From NCBI RefSeq assembly GCF_002954225.1, contig NZ_PPTH01000013.1:196807-260806 (forward strand): a DNA stretch of 64,000 nt, in the 5' to 3' direction. The stretch is from Arthrobacter ruber (GTDB lineage: Bacteria > Actinomycetota > Actinomycetes > Actinomycetales > Micrococcaceae). A program made the translations under genes and the position numbers. Below the pieces are notes generated by a model. It did no database searches and had not been told where the DNA came from. It saw only the letters and a program-made list of their open reading frames with translations. This document shows positions 25,288 to 37,041 of the stretch, piece by piece (position 1 is the stretch's first letter; each line of letters opens with the position of its first letter).

Positions 25288-25719
25288 TCAGCGCCAGGTG
25301 CCGATCCCGATGACCGGGCCGGCCTCGATCCAGGAGGAGAGGCCCGCGTAGACGTCGTACTTCATCGCCAGGTCGAAGGGCTCGCCCTCATACGCGAGCT
25401 GCACGACGATCGCGCCGGGCTGGATACGCACGCGCTCCGCCTCGGTGGGCGCCCGCCAGCCGGCGACCTCGAGGGAACTGCGGAGGAAACGGAAGCGGGG
25501 CACAGGGCTCAGGGAGAGGAGGTCGAGCCACTCGAGGTGCTTGTCCGTGTAACGACAGACCCCCACCCGCCAGCCCTGGGGAGGGAGGCGGATGGAGGCG
25601 TCGAAGGTGCCCAGGGCACGGTTGAGCTGGTAGCGGCGCAGGAGGAACGCGATGATCACGAGCACGAGCAGGCCGAAGACGACCGCAAGGCAGATGACCG
25701 TCACACCGAGTGCCTCCAT
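25288..25719 (-). CDS. DUF2550 membrane protein
   Basis: A 143-aa protein with one N-terminal TM helix (VTVICLAVVFGLLVLVIIAFLLRR) and a soluble domain (GWRVGVCRYTDKHLEWLDLLSLSPVPRF ...) that is the actinobacterial DUF2550. Function unknown. It directly follows atpC on the same strand, a conserved position in actinobacteria, but has its own TAGGAT box 7 nt before the ATG and may be transcribed separately. Confidence 0.88.
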   Translation of the reverse strand: MEALGVTVICLAVVFGLLVLVIIAFLLRRYQLNRALGTFDASIRLPPQGWRVGVCRYTDKHLEWLDLLSLSPVPRFRFLRSSLEVAGWRAPTEAERVRIQPGAIVVQLAYEGEPFDLAMKYDVYAGLSSWIEAGPVIGIGTWR

Positions 25720-25726
25720 GCGGAGA

Positions 25727-25732
25727 ATCCTA
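25727..25732 (-). promoter_or_regulatory. Putative leaderless -10 box for the DUF2550 gene
   Basis: TAGGAT on the minus strand, 7 nt before the ATG and overlapping the end of atpC. Confidence 0.5.
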
Positions 25733-26023
25733 GACGGATTCCGGCGTCACCGAACCGCCGACCTTGGCGTTGTCCGCCACGATCACCACGCGGTTGGAGT
25801 CGACCGAGAAGAAACCGCCGTCCACGCCCACCACCAGGCGTTCACCGCTGACCGGCTCCACGGAGAGCTCCCCTGCTTCGAGGATGGCCAGGATGGGGGC
25901 GTGACCGGGAAGGATCCCGATCTGCCCGTTGGCGGTACGTGCGTTGACCGTGCGCGCCGCGCCCGACCACACGAAGTGGTCGGCCGCGACGATTTCGACC
26001 TCGAGTTCGCCGTTCGATGCCAT
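25730..26023 (-). CDS. atpC: ATP synthase epsilon subunit (F1)
   Basis: The central-stalk subunit that binds gamma in F1. The 97-aa protein covers the N-terminal beta-sandwich (LEVEIVAADHFVWSGAARTVNARTANG start region, then IGILPGHAPILAIL with the conserved LPGHAP motif). It lacks the C-terminal two-helix domain that inhibits ATP hydrolysis in E. coli epsilon (about 138 aa). It is the last gene of the atp operon, 5 nt after atpD. Confidence 0.95.
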   Translation of the reverse strand: MASNGELEVEIVAADHFVWSGAARTVNARTANGQIGILPGHAPILAILEAGELSVEPVSGERLVVGVDGGFFSVDSNRVVIVADNAKVGGSVTPESV

Positions 26024-26028
26024 CGGCG

Positions 26029-27525
<1,497 letters not shown>

Positions 27526-27571
27526 CTAGGTCTAGCTGACCGGCGTCCTCGGGGACCCGGACTGGAGTGCG

Positions 27572-28465
27572 TCAGGAGGCGTTCAGCGCATCCGCGCCGG
27601 CCACGATCTCGGAGAGCTCCTGGGTGATCTCCGCCTGGCGGGCGGTGTTGCGGAGGCGCGTGTACTTCTTGATGAGTTCCGTCGCGTTGTCACCGGCGGA
27701 CTTCATGGCCCGCTGCCGGGCGGCGAGCTCGCTGGCGGACGCCTGCAGCATGGCCGCGAAGATCCGGGACTCGATGTACCGCGGGAGGAGCGCGTCCAGA
27801 ACCTGCTCGGGCTCCGGCTCGTACTCGTAGAGCGGCAGCAGCTCGCCGTCCTGCGGCACCTGCTCGTCCACGACCTCGAGCGGCAGCAGGCGCATGACGG
27901 ACGGCTCCTGCACCACCATGGAGCGGAACTTCGTGTAGACCACGTGGATCTCGTCCACGCCGCCGTCGTCGTAGCCCTTCAGGAAGGTGGCCAGGAGCGC
28001 CTCACCGACCTCGCGCGCCGTCCCGAACTCGGGGGCGTCGGTGTTGCCCGTCCAGACCCGCTCGTAGTCGCGGCCGCGGAAGTCGAAGTACGACTGCGCC
28101 TTGCGCCCGATCAGGTAGGACTGGATCTCCTTGCCCTCGGACCGGAGCACCTCGAAGAGGCCCTCCGCCTGCTTGAGCGCGCTGGCCGAGTACGATCCGG
28201 CGAGGCCGCGATCGGAGGTCAGCACCAGCACGGCGGCGCGCCGCACCTCGCCGTGCTCGGTGGTCAGCGGGTGGTCGATCTCCGTCTGCGACGACACGGC
28301 CGAGACGGCCCGGGTGATCGCGTTGGCGTACGGCAGGGCCGCAGCGACACGCGTACGTGCCTTGCCGATGCGAGACGTCGCGATCAGCTCCATCGCCTTG
28401 AAGATCTTCCGCGTCGACGTGGTCGAGGCGATCTTCTGGCGGTAGACCCGGATCTGGGCTCCCAT
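27572..28465 (-). CDS. atpG: ATP synthase gamma subunit (F1)
   Basis: The rotating central stalk. The 297-aa protein starts [28 protein letters not shown] (the long N-terminal coiled-coil helix) and ends with a second long helix ([18 protein letters not shown]) of the coiled-coil; [12 protein letters not shown] in the middle is the gamma Rossmann-like signature. GGAAAGGA precedes the ATG by 6 nt. Confidence 0.96.
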   Translation of the reverse strand: MGAQIRVYRQKIASTTSTRKIFKAMELIATSRIGKARTRVAAALPYANAITRAVSAVSSQTEIDHPLTTEHGEVRRAAVLVLTSDRGLAGSYSASALKQAEGLFEVLRSEGKEIQSYLIGRKAQSYFDFRGRDYERVWTGNTDAPEFGTAREVGEALLATFLKGYDDGGVDEIHVVYTKFRSMVVQEPSVMRLLPLEVVDEQVPQDGELLPLYEYEPEPEQVLDALLPRYIESRIFAAMLQASASELAARQRAMKSAGDNATELIKKYTRLRNTARQAEITQELSEIVAGADALNAS

Positions 28466-28555
28466 TCTTGTCCTTTCCTTCGCCTCCGCAGCGGGAGGCG
28501 ATCAGGCCAGGGTCCTGCTGCCGGGAGGGCTTCATCCCTCCCGGCAGCAGATCCT

Positions 28556-30190
28556 CTAGCGCTTCTGTCGAACGATCTTTTCCTGCTCGACCGAGTCGGC
28601 GTCGATCGCCTGGTGCTCCTCGTGACCGGCGGCGAGGCCGTCGCGCCCGACCCCGAAGAAGCCCTGCTTGAAGCCCGTGATCTGGGTCTTCAGCTCCTCC
28701 GCGGTGGAGTCCTCGAGCTTGCCGGTCTGGGCGAGCGTGGTGAGGACCTGCGACTTGTGGCCCAGGTGCTCCAGGAACTCGGACTCGAAGCGGCGGATGT
28801 CCTCGACGGGTACGTCGTCGAGGTAGCCGTTCGTCCCGGCCCAGATGGACACGACCTGCTGCTCCACCGGCATCGGCGAGTACTGGCCCTGCTTCAGCAG
28901 TTCCATGAGGCGCGCCCCGCGGGTCAGCTGCTGGCGGGATGCCGCATCCAGGTCGGAGGCGAACATCGCGAAGGCCTGCATGTCGCGGTACTGCGCGAGG
29001 TCCAGCTTCAACGTGCCGGAGACCTTCTTCATCGACTTCACCTGCGCGGCGCCGCCGACGCGGGAGACCGACACGCCGACGTCCACGGCGGGACGCTGGT
29101 TGGCGTTGAAGAGGTCCGACTGCAGGAAGATCTGGCCGTCGGTGATGGAGATGACGTTGGTCGGGATGTAGGCCGACACGTCGTTCGCCTTCGTCTCGAT
29201 GAGGGGCAGGCCCGTCATCGACCCGGCACCGAGCTCGTCCGAGAGCTTCGCACAACGCTCGAGCAGTCGGGAGTGCAGGTAGAACACGTCGCCCGGGTAG
29301 GCCTCACGTCCCGGCGGACGGCGCAGCAAGAGGGACACCGCACGGTAAGCCTCGGCCTGCTTCGACAGGTCGTCGAACACGATGAGGACGTGCTTGCCGC
29401 CGTACATCCAGTGCTGGCCGATGGCCGAACCGGCGTAGGGGGCGAGGTACTTGAAGCCCGCGGGGTCGGAGGCGGGAGACGCGACGATGGTCGTGTACTC
29501 CAGCGCACCCTTGTCCTCGAGGGTCTGGCGGACCGCCGCGATGGTCGACGCCTTCTGGCCGATCGCCACGTAGATGCAGCGGACCTGCTTGTTCACGTCA
29601 CCCGAGGCCCAGTTGTCCCTCTGGTTGATGATGGTGTCCACCGCGATCGCGGTCTTGCCGGTCTGCCGGTCACCGATGATCAGCTGACGCTGGCCGCGGC
29701 CGATGGGGATCATGGCGTCGATGGCCTTCAGGCCGGTCTGCATCGGCTCGTGCACCGACTTGCGCTGCGTGACGCCGGGGGCCTGGGTCTCCAGTGCCCG
29801 GCGCCCCTCGGAGACGATCTCGCCGAGGTCGTCGATGGGCTGACCCAGGGGGTCGACCACGCGGCCGAGGAAGGCGTCGCCGACGGGGACCGAGAGGATC
29901 TCGCCCGTGCGGTGCACTTCCTGGCCTTCTTCGATCCCGGTGTAGTCACCGAGGACGACGACGCCGATCTCACGCGTGTCGAGGTTCTGGGCGAGTCCGA
30001 GCGTGCCGTCCTCGAAGCGCAGCAGTTCGTTGGCCATGACGGAGGGAAGACCCTCGACACGGGCAATGCCGTCGCTGGCGGTGGTCACGCGGCCTACTTC
30101 GACGCGCTCCGCGTTTCCGGGCTCGTAGGACGCCGCAAAGTCGTTCAACGCACTGCGTACGTCTTCGGCGTTGATGGTCAATTCGGCCAT
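28556..30190 (-). CDS. atpA: ATP synthase alpha subunit (F1)
   Basis: The non-catalytic nucleotide-binding subunit of the F1 hexamer. The 544-aa protein shows Walker A GDRQTGKT (173-180), the [15 protein letters not shown]alker B region, SRVGGAAQ with the arginine finger, and [11 protein letters not shown]. The C-terminal tail of about 30 residues after FFGVGRDG is charged and variable. Placed between atpH and atpG as in other bacterial atp operons. Confidence 0.97.
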   Translation of the reverse strand: MAELTINAEDVRSALNDFAASYEPGNAERVEVGRVTTASDGIARVEGLPSVMANELLRFEDGTLGLAQNLDTREIGVVVLGDYTGIEEGQEVHRTGEILSVPVGDAFLGRVVDPLGQPIDDLGEIVSEGRRALETQAPGVTQRKSVHEPMQTGLKAIDAMIPIGRGQRQLIIGDRQTGKTAIAVDTIINQRDNWASGDVNKQVRCIYVAIGQKASTIAAVRQTLEDKGALEYTTIVASPASDPAGFKYLAPYAGSAIGQHWMYGGKHVLIVFDDLSKQAEAYRAVSLLLRRPPGREAYPGDVFYLHSRLLERCAKLSDELGAGSMTGLPLIETKANDVSAYIPTNVISITDGQIFLQSDLFNANQRPAVDVGVSVSRVGGAAQVKSMKKVSGTLKLDLAQYRDMQAFAMFASDLDAASRQQLTRGARLMELLKQGQYSPMPVEQQVVSIWAGTNGYLDDVPVEDIRRFESEFLEHLGHKSQVLTTLAQTGKLEDSTAEELKTQITGFKQGFFGVGRDGLAAGHEEHQAIDADSVEQEKIVRQKR

Positions 30191-30289
30191 CTCAGTCCCT
30201 GCTCTCCTGTGTTGTTGGTCTCCATGGGATGCGTGGCGACCGGTGTGTGATTCAGTGGGTGGATCTCGGATGGGGACGGGCGCGGACGC

Positions 30290-31101
30290 CTATCCCACCA
30301 ACGTGCGGCGGAGTGCTGACAGCCGCGTGAGAACGGTGGAGTCGACCATCTCGTCGCCGACGCTGACCCGGACTCCCCCGATGAGTGTCGGGTCGACCTT
30401 CACGTTGACCTTGAGCTCGCGGCCGTACATGGCATTGAGCCCCGACTCCAGGCGTGCGAGCTGGCTCGCCGTCAGCGGACGGGTGACGCTGACGTCGGCG
30501 ATCCAGCGCTGCTGGCGTGCGGCCACGAGTTCCAGGAACCGCTGCACGAGCGCCGCGGGCTTCAGGCCGCGCGGGGACCGCACGGCCTGCGTTATCAGGA
30601 GCCGACCCGCAGGACCTGCCTGGGGAACGAGCTTCAGACCGAGTGCGACCTTCGACTCCGGCGTGGCCTGCGCTTCCGAGAGCGCCCTCTGCAGGGCGTG
30701 GTTCGAGGCGACCACCTGGATGAAGGAGTACAGCTCGCTCTCGAGCTGCTCCAAGCCCTCCACACCGCTGCCCTGCTCGGCCACCGAGATGACGACGGTC
30801 GCGGCGAGGGTCTCCAGGGCGTCCCCGATGTCGCGGGCGTTGGCCCAGCGCTCGTTGACGAGATCCCGGACCACGCCGGCTGCTTCCGCCGACACCCGAC
30901 CGCTGATGAGCTGGTCCACCAGCACGGCCTTGTCGCTGCCGGTACGCGATGGATCCGTCAGCGCACGGCGGAGGCCGGCATTGCTGTCGAGGATCGCGAG
31001 CACGCCGAACAGGTCCTCGGCCAGGGCCAGTGTCGCGCCCGGCAGGCGGGGCTCCAGTCCTTCACGGACCGTCGCCAGGGAGACGCTCGATACTCCTGCC
31101 A

Positions 31102-31102
<1 letters not shown>
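30290..31102 (-). CDS. atpH: ATP synthase delta subunit (F1/stator)
   Basis: Connects the peripheral stalk to the top of F1. At 270 aa it is about 90 residues longer than E. coli delta, as usual for Micrococcaceae. It has the OSCP helical domain at the N-terminus (LAEDLFGVLAILDSNAGLRRALTDP) and the conserved C-terminal GGVRVSVGDEMVDSTVLTRLSALR. It is not fused to subunit b as it is in mycobacteria. Start and atpF stop overlap by one base (TAATG). Confidence 0.95.
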
Positions 31103-31674
<572 letters not shown>

Positions 31675-31721
31675 TCACCCGTCTTTCTTCAACTGGTCTT
31701 CGGTCGGTCAGGGCGGCCTTG

Positions 31722-31937
31722 TCAGGCGCCGATGACGAAGGCGAAGACGAGGCCCAGGATCGCGAGGGCTTCGGTCAGTGCCAGGCCGAGGAAGGCGATG
31801 GGCTGGAGGACACGCTGTGCCTCAGGCTGGCGAGCTACGCCATTGATGTAGGCCGCGAACACGAGACCCACACCGATACCACCGCCGATTGCGGAGAGAC
31901 CGTATCCAACGAGGTTGAGGCTACCCTGTACTTCCAT
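31722..31937 (-). CDS. atpE: ATP synthase c subunit (Fo rotor ring)
   Basis: A 71-aa two-helix hairpin. Helix 1 is Gly-rich ([19 protein letters not shown]); the polar loop is RQPE (36-39), which contacts gamma and epsilon; helix 2 bears the proton-binding carboxylate E56 in [11 protein letters not shown]. The acidic residue without Na+ ligands nearby suggests an H+-driven enzyme; that is an inference. Confidence 0.96.
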   Translation of the reverse strand: MEVQGSLNLVGYGLSAIGGGIGVGLVFAAYINGVARQPEAQRVLQPIAFLGLALTEALAILGLVFAFVIGA

Positions 31938-32012
31938 TGTGTTCCTTTCAAGATGCCGCCTTGGTGCGACAGGTTGTTTGGGATCATCCCCGACGGGGAA
32001 GACATGTGTGAA

Positions 32013-32834
32013 TCAGTGGGCGTCGGCGTGCAGTGCGCCTTCGATGTAGATCGCGGCGAGCAGCGTGAAGACGTAGGCCTGGAGGATCATGATCAGGGCC
32101 TCCAGCATGTACATCGCCACCGAGCCGACGAGGACGAGGACGCTCGTACCCTGCAGCAGGATGTTCCCGGTAGAGACCATGTACTCGATGGCCGACCCGG
32201 CGAGGGTCACGATGAGGTGACCGGCGAGCATCGTCGCGAAGAGTCGCAGCGAGTGCGTGACCGGGCGGACGATGAAGTTCGAGATGATCTCGATCGGTAC
32301 CACGATCAGGAGGATGTACCACGGGACGCCCGACGGGACGACGGCCAGCTTGAGGTAGCGGATGCCGTGCCTCTTCAGGCCGATGCTGACCCAGAGGACG
32401 AAGAAGATGGCCGCGATGCCGTAGGCGCTGCCCGGGTGGGAGAACGTGGGCAGCTGCAGGAACGGGATGGCGCCGAAGATGTTGTTCACCAGCACGAAGA
32501 AGAAGGCGGTGAACAGCCAGGGCACGTACGTCAGGAACTCGCGTCCGCCGATGATGTCCTTGCCGATGGAGTTGCGGACGAAGCCGTACGCGGACTCGCC
32601 GAGGAACTGCAGCTTGCCGGGCACCAGCTGGTGGCGGCGGGAGGCGACGAGGAAGAAGGCGGCGATGAGGACGACCGAGAGGATGGTCAGCAGCATCTGC
32701 TTCCCGAAGCCCGGGTCCAGCAGGACGCCGTATTCACCGCCCCACGGGAGGATGTCCCGGTAGTGGGTGTCCTCGATCGTCGGGGCTACGAATCCCTCTT
32801 CGGTAGTTGCGGCCGGGAGCGCAAGCGCGATCAA
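32013..32834 (-). CDS. atpB: ATP synthase a subunit (Fo proton channel)
   Basis: A 273-aa membrane protein providing the proton half-channels. The essential arginine is in VTHSLRLFATMLAGHL, and the C-terminal helix AYVFTLLAAIYIEGALH carries the conserved YVF-L-A-YI pattern. The start is a TTG (32832-32834) with an AGAGGA ribosome site about 7 nt upstream; no ATG exists near the conserved beginning. Confidence 0.95.
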   Translation of the reverse strand: MIALALPAATTEEGFVAPTIEDTHYRDILPWGGEYGVLLDPGFGKQMLLTILSVVLIAAFFLVASRRHQLVPGKLQFLGESAYGFVRNSIGKDIIGGREFLTYVPWLFTAFFFVLVNNIFGAIPFLQLPTFSHPGSAYGIAAIFFVLWVSIGLKRHGIRYLKLAVVPSGVPWYILLIVVPIEIISNFIVRPVTHSLRLFATMLAGHLIVTLAGSAIEYMVSTGNILLQGTSVLVLVGSVAMYMLEALIMILQAYVFTLLAAIYIEGALHADAH

Positions 32835-32919
32835 CGCGTTTCCTCTCTGCTGTGTCCATCATTGGGCAAGATCTGTTCGGCCGCAGCGTTACTGGTCCGA
32901 CTCGTCAAGTTCTGGGGAT

Positions 32920-33237
32920 TCACTCGGGTCCGTCCTCGGCACCGGGCGTCACCCGGGATCCGCTCGGCGGATTCGGTGTGTGGTTCCGGGTGAGGTTGTG
33001 CATGTGGGAGAGGTAGAAACCCCCTGCTGCACCTAAGAACGCTCCCGCCAGCACCAACCAGCGCGTGTCGAGGAGATTATCCAGCCCCCAGCCTATCAAA
33101 CTCCACACCAGGATCCCGCCAATGATGTAGCTGAAGACGGCCATGCCCGCGTTGTAACCGCCGTTGGAAAAACGCGCGTCGCCGTCCTGCGGCGGCGTGC
33201 CGGGGACCCCGTCCCGCCCTCGATCCGTGCCCGCCAC
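32920..33237 (-). CDS. AtpZ/AtpI-like small membrane protein
   Basis: A 105-aa protein with two TM helices (AVFSYIIGGILVWSLIGWGLDNLL and WLVLAGAFLGAAGGFYLSHMHNL), preceded by a polar N-terminus. The hydrophobic pattern and GW-LD motif match AtpZ-family proteins that precede atp operons and are proposed to assist c-ring assembly or Mg2+/Ca2+ uptake. The GTG at 33235-33237 starts one nucleotide after the stop of the previous gene. Confidence 0.75.
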   Translation of the reverse strand: MAGTDRGRDGVPGTPPQDGDARFSNGGYNAGMAVFSYIIGGILVWSLIGWGLDNLLDTRWLVLAGAFLGAAGGFYLSHMHNLTRNHTPNPPSGSRVTPGAEDGPE

Positions 33238-33238
33238 G

Positions 33239-33793
33239 TCAGCGTCCCTTCATCGGGTCGGCCGACGACGTCGGCACCGGCATCGGGGTCGGCGTTGCCG
33301 GTGTGACCGCCGACGTCGGGGCGCCGGCGACGGGTGCGTCGTCGTACAGGGGTGTGCGCAGGCGCGAGAAGGCGAGGACCTCGGCGACCTGCCAGGCGAT
33401 CACGGTCGCGAGCGCCCCCGTGAAGAACCAGGTGCGGTCGAGCCAGCCCGGCGTGCCGAGGAGGAACAGGACGGCGGCGAAGCCCACCACCTTGATCGCG
33501 TAGGTGACGGCGAAGAGCCCGAGCGCACCGGAGGGGTTCGTCCTGCCCGCGAAGTGCCCGATCAGGAGGCTGATGCCGAAGAAGGCGATCACCAGGCCCG
33601 CCCCGCCGAGCACGCTCAGGCCGGCGGAGGGTGAGGTCGCGAGTGCGGCGGCGACGGCGAGCACGACGGCGAGTCCGCCGCCCGCTGCGGCGCTCCTGGC
33701 GAGGATGCCCAGCCAGGGGGACTCGGTGGCTCCCGATGCCGTCACGGGGTGCGGGGAATCGGTTCCGTTCGCCCGATGCTCGGGTCGTGGCAC
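33239..33793 (-). CDS. AtpI-like membrane protein at the head of the atp operon
   Basis: A 184-aa protein with four hydrophobic segments (starting LARSAAAGGGLAVVLAVAAAL) and a Pro/Thr-rich tail. Its position as first gene of the atp operon and its four-helix plan fit AtpI, which assists c-ring assembly in some bacteria, but sequence identity is weak. The GTG at 33791-33793 is the likeliest start: the residues upstream in that frame are Arg/Pro/Ser noise, and a TAGAAT box lies about 115 nt upstream. Confidence 0.7.
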   Translation of the reverse strand: MPRPEHRANGTDSPHPVTASGATESPWLGILARSAAAGGGLAVVLAVAAALATSPSAGLSVLGGAGLVIAFFGISLLIGHFAGRTNPSGALGLFAVTYAIKVVGFAAVLFLLGTPGWLDRTWFFTGALATVIAWQVAEVLAFSRLRTPLYDDAPVAGAPTSAVTPATPTPMPVPTSSADPMKGR

Positions 33794-33909
33794 GTGCTGT
33801 CCGCTCTGTCGGGTGCGCCGTCCGGCGCCGTGGGTCCTCCGGCGACGACGTCGGGAGGGCTTGGCACCGGACCAGCAGGTACTGCTGGTCGCCGCGCCCG
33901 GCGCCTGAA

Positions 33910-33915
33910 ATTCTA
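33910..33915 (-). promoter_or_regulatory. Likely -10 box of the atp operon promoter
   Basis: TAGAAT on the minus strand, in the gap between the WecA-like gene and the first atp gene. It would give a leader of roughly 110 nt. No other good promoter was seen before atpC, so it may drive all ten genes. Confidence 0.5.
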
Positions 33916-33920
33916 CCGCA

Positions 33921-34988
33921 TCACGAAGACGGCCCGCGGGCCGGCCTGCTGCTGTGGGCACCCTCTCCGGCGGCTGCTGTGGCCCGACGCCGCGCGAGTG
34001 CGCGGAAGATCCGGGGCGAGTAGAGGTACAGCGTGACGACGGCGGCGGCGAGGAGCGAGGCGGACACGGCCAGCGGGGCCGACGCCGTGGCGGACACGAA
34101 CCCGGCGGCACCGGTGAGGGCGGACAGGACGCTGACGAGGAGCGAGACCTGCACGTGGCTGAGCCCCGTGTCGGTGAGCCGCTGGTACACGTGCTGCCGG
34201 TGCGCGGTGTGCAGGCGCTCGCCCCTCCGGGCCCGGCGCACGAAGGTGGTGAAGGTGTCGGCGAGGTAGATGAGGACCGGTGAGAGCAGGTACTCGAGGT
34301 AGACCCCGGCCAGCAGCCCCGTGACCGCCAGGGCCGCGACGGAGGCGCCGAGCAGGTAGCTGCCCACGTCGCCGAGGAACACGAACCCGCGGCCGAGGTT
34401 CCACGGCAGGAAGCCCGCGAAGCCCGCGGCGACCACGAGGCCGCCGACCGTCAGCCACAGCTGGTCGCTGAGGATCCCGGCGCCGGAGTAGAAGAGGCCG
34501 ACGACGACGCCGTGCATCCCGGAGATGCCGTTGATGCCGTCCATGAAGTTCGCGGCGTTGATGTAGGTGGCGACGGCGATGGCCCCGATCGGCACCCACC
34601 AGTAGCTGCTGTCGTCGATCGTGGTGGCCAGGGCGGCCGTGCCGATGACGCCGATCAGGAGTTGCGCGGTGGCGCGGACCTTCACGGACAGGCCCCGGAA
34701 GTCCTCGATCCAGCCCAGCGTCGCCGCCGCGCCGACCATGCCGATGACGATGACGATCAGCGACCGGTCGACGGCGACGAGCCCTGTGGCGAGGGAGAGG
34801 ACCAGGCCGACGAGGATCGCGGCCGCGACGGAGACACCCATCCCCCGGATGACCACCGCGCTGTGCGAGGAGCGGTCGTTGGGGATGTCGACGACGCCGA
34901 GTCGCTTCAGCAGGGGTTTCACGACGACGGGCAGCGCGAGGGACAGCCCCAGGGCTGCGAGCCCGACGAGGACGAGGAGCTCGTTCAT
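33921..34988 (-). CDS. WecA/WbpL-like undecaprenyl-phosphate sugar-phosphate transferase
   Basis: A 355-aa polytopic membrane enzyme of the MraY/WecA superfamily; it transfers a sugar-1-phosphate from a UDP-sugar to the lipid carrier and so starts a surface glycan. Seen: DIPNDRSSHS near residue 35 (the PN-RSSH motif of WbpL-type members), NAANFMDGINGISG (the DGxxG metal motif), FLGDVGSYLLG and a C-terminal HVYQRL (HxxxRL). The exact sugar is not readable. The ATG overlaps the stop of the dehydratase gene (ATGA), so the two are coupled. Confidence 0.88.
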   Translation of the reverse strand: MNELLVLVGLAALGLSLALPVVVKPLLKRLGVVDIPNDRSSHSAVVIRGMGVSVAAAILVGLVLSLATGLVAVDRSLIVIVIGMVGAAATLGWIEDFRGLSVKVRATAQLLIGVIGTAALATTIDDSSYWWVPIGAIAVATYINAANFMDGINGISGMHGVVVGLFYSGAGILSDQLWLTVGGLVVAAGFAGFLPWNLGRGFVFLGDVGSYLLGASVAALAVTGLLAGVYLEYLLSPVLIYLADTFTTFVRRARRGERLHTAHRQHVYQRLTDTGLSHVQVSLLVSVLSALTGAAGFVSATASAPLAVSASLLAAAVVTLYLYSPRIFRALARRRATAAAGEGAHSSRPARGPSS

Positions 34989-36928
34989 GAGGCCCGTCCC
35001 CCGGCGTGCGAGTCGACGGGCGGGACGGGGGCGTCCGAGGACGGGGTGGCGCCCGGCCGGGTGCCGGCCTGGGACTGCCCCGACGTGATCCCGCGCGTGC
35101 CGTGTCCGAAGCCGCCCTCGGCCTTCCACGCCTGGAGGCTGAGCTGCTGCGGATCCAGCGGCGCCACCGAGGTGTGGGAGATCTTGGGATGCAGCGGGCG
35201 GGAGTCGTTCTCCCCCACTCCCATCAGGTCCTCGTGCATCTTCTCGCCCGGGCGCAGGCCCGTGAAGACGATGTCGATGTCCTTGCCGGACATCGCGATC
35301 ATGCGCTGGGCGACGTCGAGGATCCGCACGGGCTCGCCCATGTCGAGGATCAGCACCTCGCCGGCCCTGCCGATCGCGCCCGCCTGCACCACGAGCTGGC
35401 AGGCCTCGGGGATGGTCATGAAGAAGCGCGTGACCTCGGGGTCGGTGACGGTCAGGGGTCCGCCGTTGCGGATCTGTTCCGTGAAGAGCGGGAGCATGGA
35501 GCCGCGGCTCCCGATCACGTTGCCGAAGCGCACGGAGACGTACTTCTGCCCCGTCCGCTCCGCATGCCAGGACGTCAGCTTCTCCGCGACGCGTTTGGAG
35601 TGTCCGAGGACGCTCGTGGGGTCGGCCGCCTTGTCCGTCGAGATGTTGACGAAGTTGGTGACGCCCACGGCACTGGAGGCACGCAGGACGTTGAGCGAGC
35701 CCTGGACGTTGGTCTTCCACGCCTCCTCCGGGTACTGCTCCAGCAGCGAGACGTGCTTGAGTGCCGCGGCGTGGAACACGACCTGCGGCCGGCGGTCCTC
35801 GAAGATGTCCAGCAGCGCGTCCGCGTCGCGGATGTCGGCCAGGACGGTGTCGCGGCCGGTGAGCAGGCCGCGGCCCGTGATGGAGATCTGCGTCGACTGC
35901 AGGCCCGTCTCGTCGCGGTCCAGCATGATGAGCTCGGCCGGCGCGAAGCCCGCGAGCTGCCGGCACAGTTCGGAACCGATCGACCCCCCGGCGCCCGTGA
36001 CGAGGACGCGCTTGCCCGCCACGTAGCCGGCCACCTCGTCGGGGTGGATGTCCACGGGATGGCGACCGATGAGGTCCTCGACCGCGACCTCGCGGAAGTC
36101 GGCGATGGCTGCTCCGCCCGCGCCGAGCATGTCGCGCAGCGGCGGGAGGACGAGCACCTTGATCCCCAGCCCTGCCACCAGGTCCGAGACGCGGCGGACC
36201 TGCGCAGCCTCGACCTCGGCGAAGGCGATGACGAGCATCTGGGCCTGGGTCCGGGTCGCGACCTCCCGCAAGTCGTCGATCCGCCCGAGGACGGGCACGG
36301 AGGACAGTCGCAGATGCTTCTTGGCGGGGTCGTCGTCGATGAGCCCCACGGGGAAGTAGGGGGACTCTGGATCCTGCATCATGCGGCTCACGAGGGAGTT
36401 GCCGAGGAACCCGGCCCCGTAGATGAGGGTGCGCTGCGCGTCCTCCCCCGGCTTGGCCTTGCTCTCGACGTACATGCGCTTGAGGTAGCGGGTCGCGGCG
36501 AGGAACATGCACGCGAAGGGGAACGCGATGATGCCGATGCTGCGCGGCACCTCGAGGACGGTGAAGAACGCGACGCTGGACAGCACCAGGATCACGGCGA
36601 CGAGGACGGCCACGATCACCAGGAGCTTGGCCTCGTGGAAGCTGCCGAAGCTGTACCGGCCGCGGTACAGGGCGAAGCTCAGTCCCACCGCGAGCTGGGC
36701 GACGACGGCCACGGCGCAGAACACCGCGATGCCCGGGACGTTGACCTCCTTGACGAGGAGCTCGTAGCGCAGGATCAGCGCGAGCAGGATGGCCACGATC
36801 CAGGCCGCGGCGTCGAGGAGGTACTGCGACCACAGCCAGATCGCCGGCTTGTCGCCGGTCGGAGCCGCGGCGGAGGAGCCCCGCGTCCGGGCTGCGGCGC
36901 CCCGTGGTCGGCCTTCGTTGAGTCCCAT
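34985..36928 (-). CDS. WbpM/FlaA1-like nucleotide-sugar 4,6-dehydratase
   Basis: A 647-aa membrane-bound enzyme: four N-terminal TM helices (from WLWSQYLLDAAAWIVAILLAL), a CoA-binding-like Rossmann domain (RTLIYGAGFLGNSLVSRM) and a catalytic SDR domain (VLVTGAGGSIGSELCRQL, then NISTDKAADP with the catalytic Ser-Thr, and SKRVAEK with the catalytic Lys). The usual Met or Tyr of the triad is replaced: the site reads VLGHSKR. It likely makes UDP-4-keto-6-deoxy-sugars used by the transferase downstream. The ATG at 36926-36928 has AGGA 3 nt upstream. Confidence 0.88.
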   Translation of the reverse strand: MGLNEGRPRGAAARTRGSSAAAPTGDKPAIWLWSQYLLDAAAWIVAILLALILRYELLVKEVNVPGIAVFCAVAVVAQLAVGLSFALYRGRYSFGSFHEAKLLVIVAVLVAVILVLSSVAFFTVLEVPRSIGIIAFPFACMFLAATRYLKRMYVESKAKPGEDAQRTLIYGAGFLGNSLVSRMMQDPESPYFPVGLIDDDPAKKHLRLSSVPVLGRIDDLREVATRTQAQMLVIAFAEVEAAQVRRVSDLVAGLGIKVLVLPPLRDMLGAGGAAIADFREVAVEDLIGRHPVDIHPDEVAGYVAGKRVLVTGAGGSIGSELCRQLAGFAPAELIMLDRDETGLQSTQISITGRGLLTGRDTVLADIRDADALLDIFEDRRPQVVFHAAALKHVSLLEQYPEEAWKTNVQGSLNVLRASSAVGVTNFVNISTDKAADPTSVLGHSKRVAEKLTSWHAERTGQKYVSVRFGNVIGSRGSMLPLFTEQIRNGGPLTVTDPEVTRFFMTIPEACQLVVQAGAIGRAGEVLILDMGEPVRILDVAQRMIAMSGKDIDIVFTGLRPGEKMHEDLMGVGENDSRPLHPKISHTSVAPLDPQQLSLQAWKAEGGFGHGTRGITSGQSQAGTRPGATPSSDAPVPPVDSHAGGRAS

Positions 36929-37041
36929 GATTCCTAACCGTGTCACGCAGTCCGTCGCCGCGTTCCGCACCCGGCGTGGTGCTGCCGGGAGACGCCGGCG
37001 CTCGAAGGACCGCACGGGTCCGGTGGGGGCTGGAACACGGT

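Noticed and set aside
34989..36833. Upstream extension of the WecA-like frame to 970 codons
   Set aside because: The extension is an Arg/Pro/Gly-rich shadow of the dehydratase gene; the true start is the ATG at 34988, coupled to the dehydratase stop.
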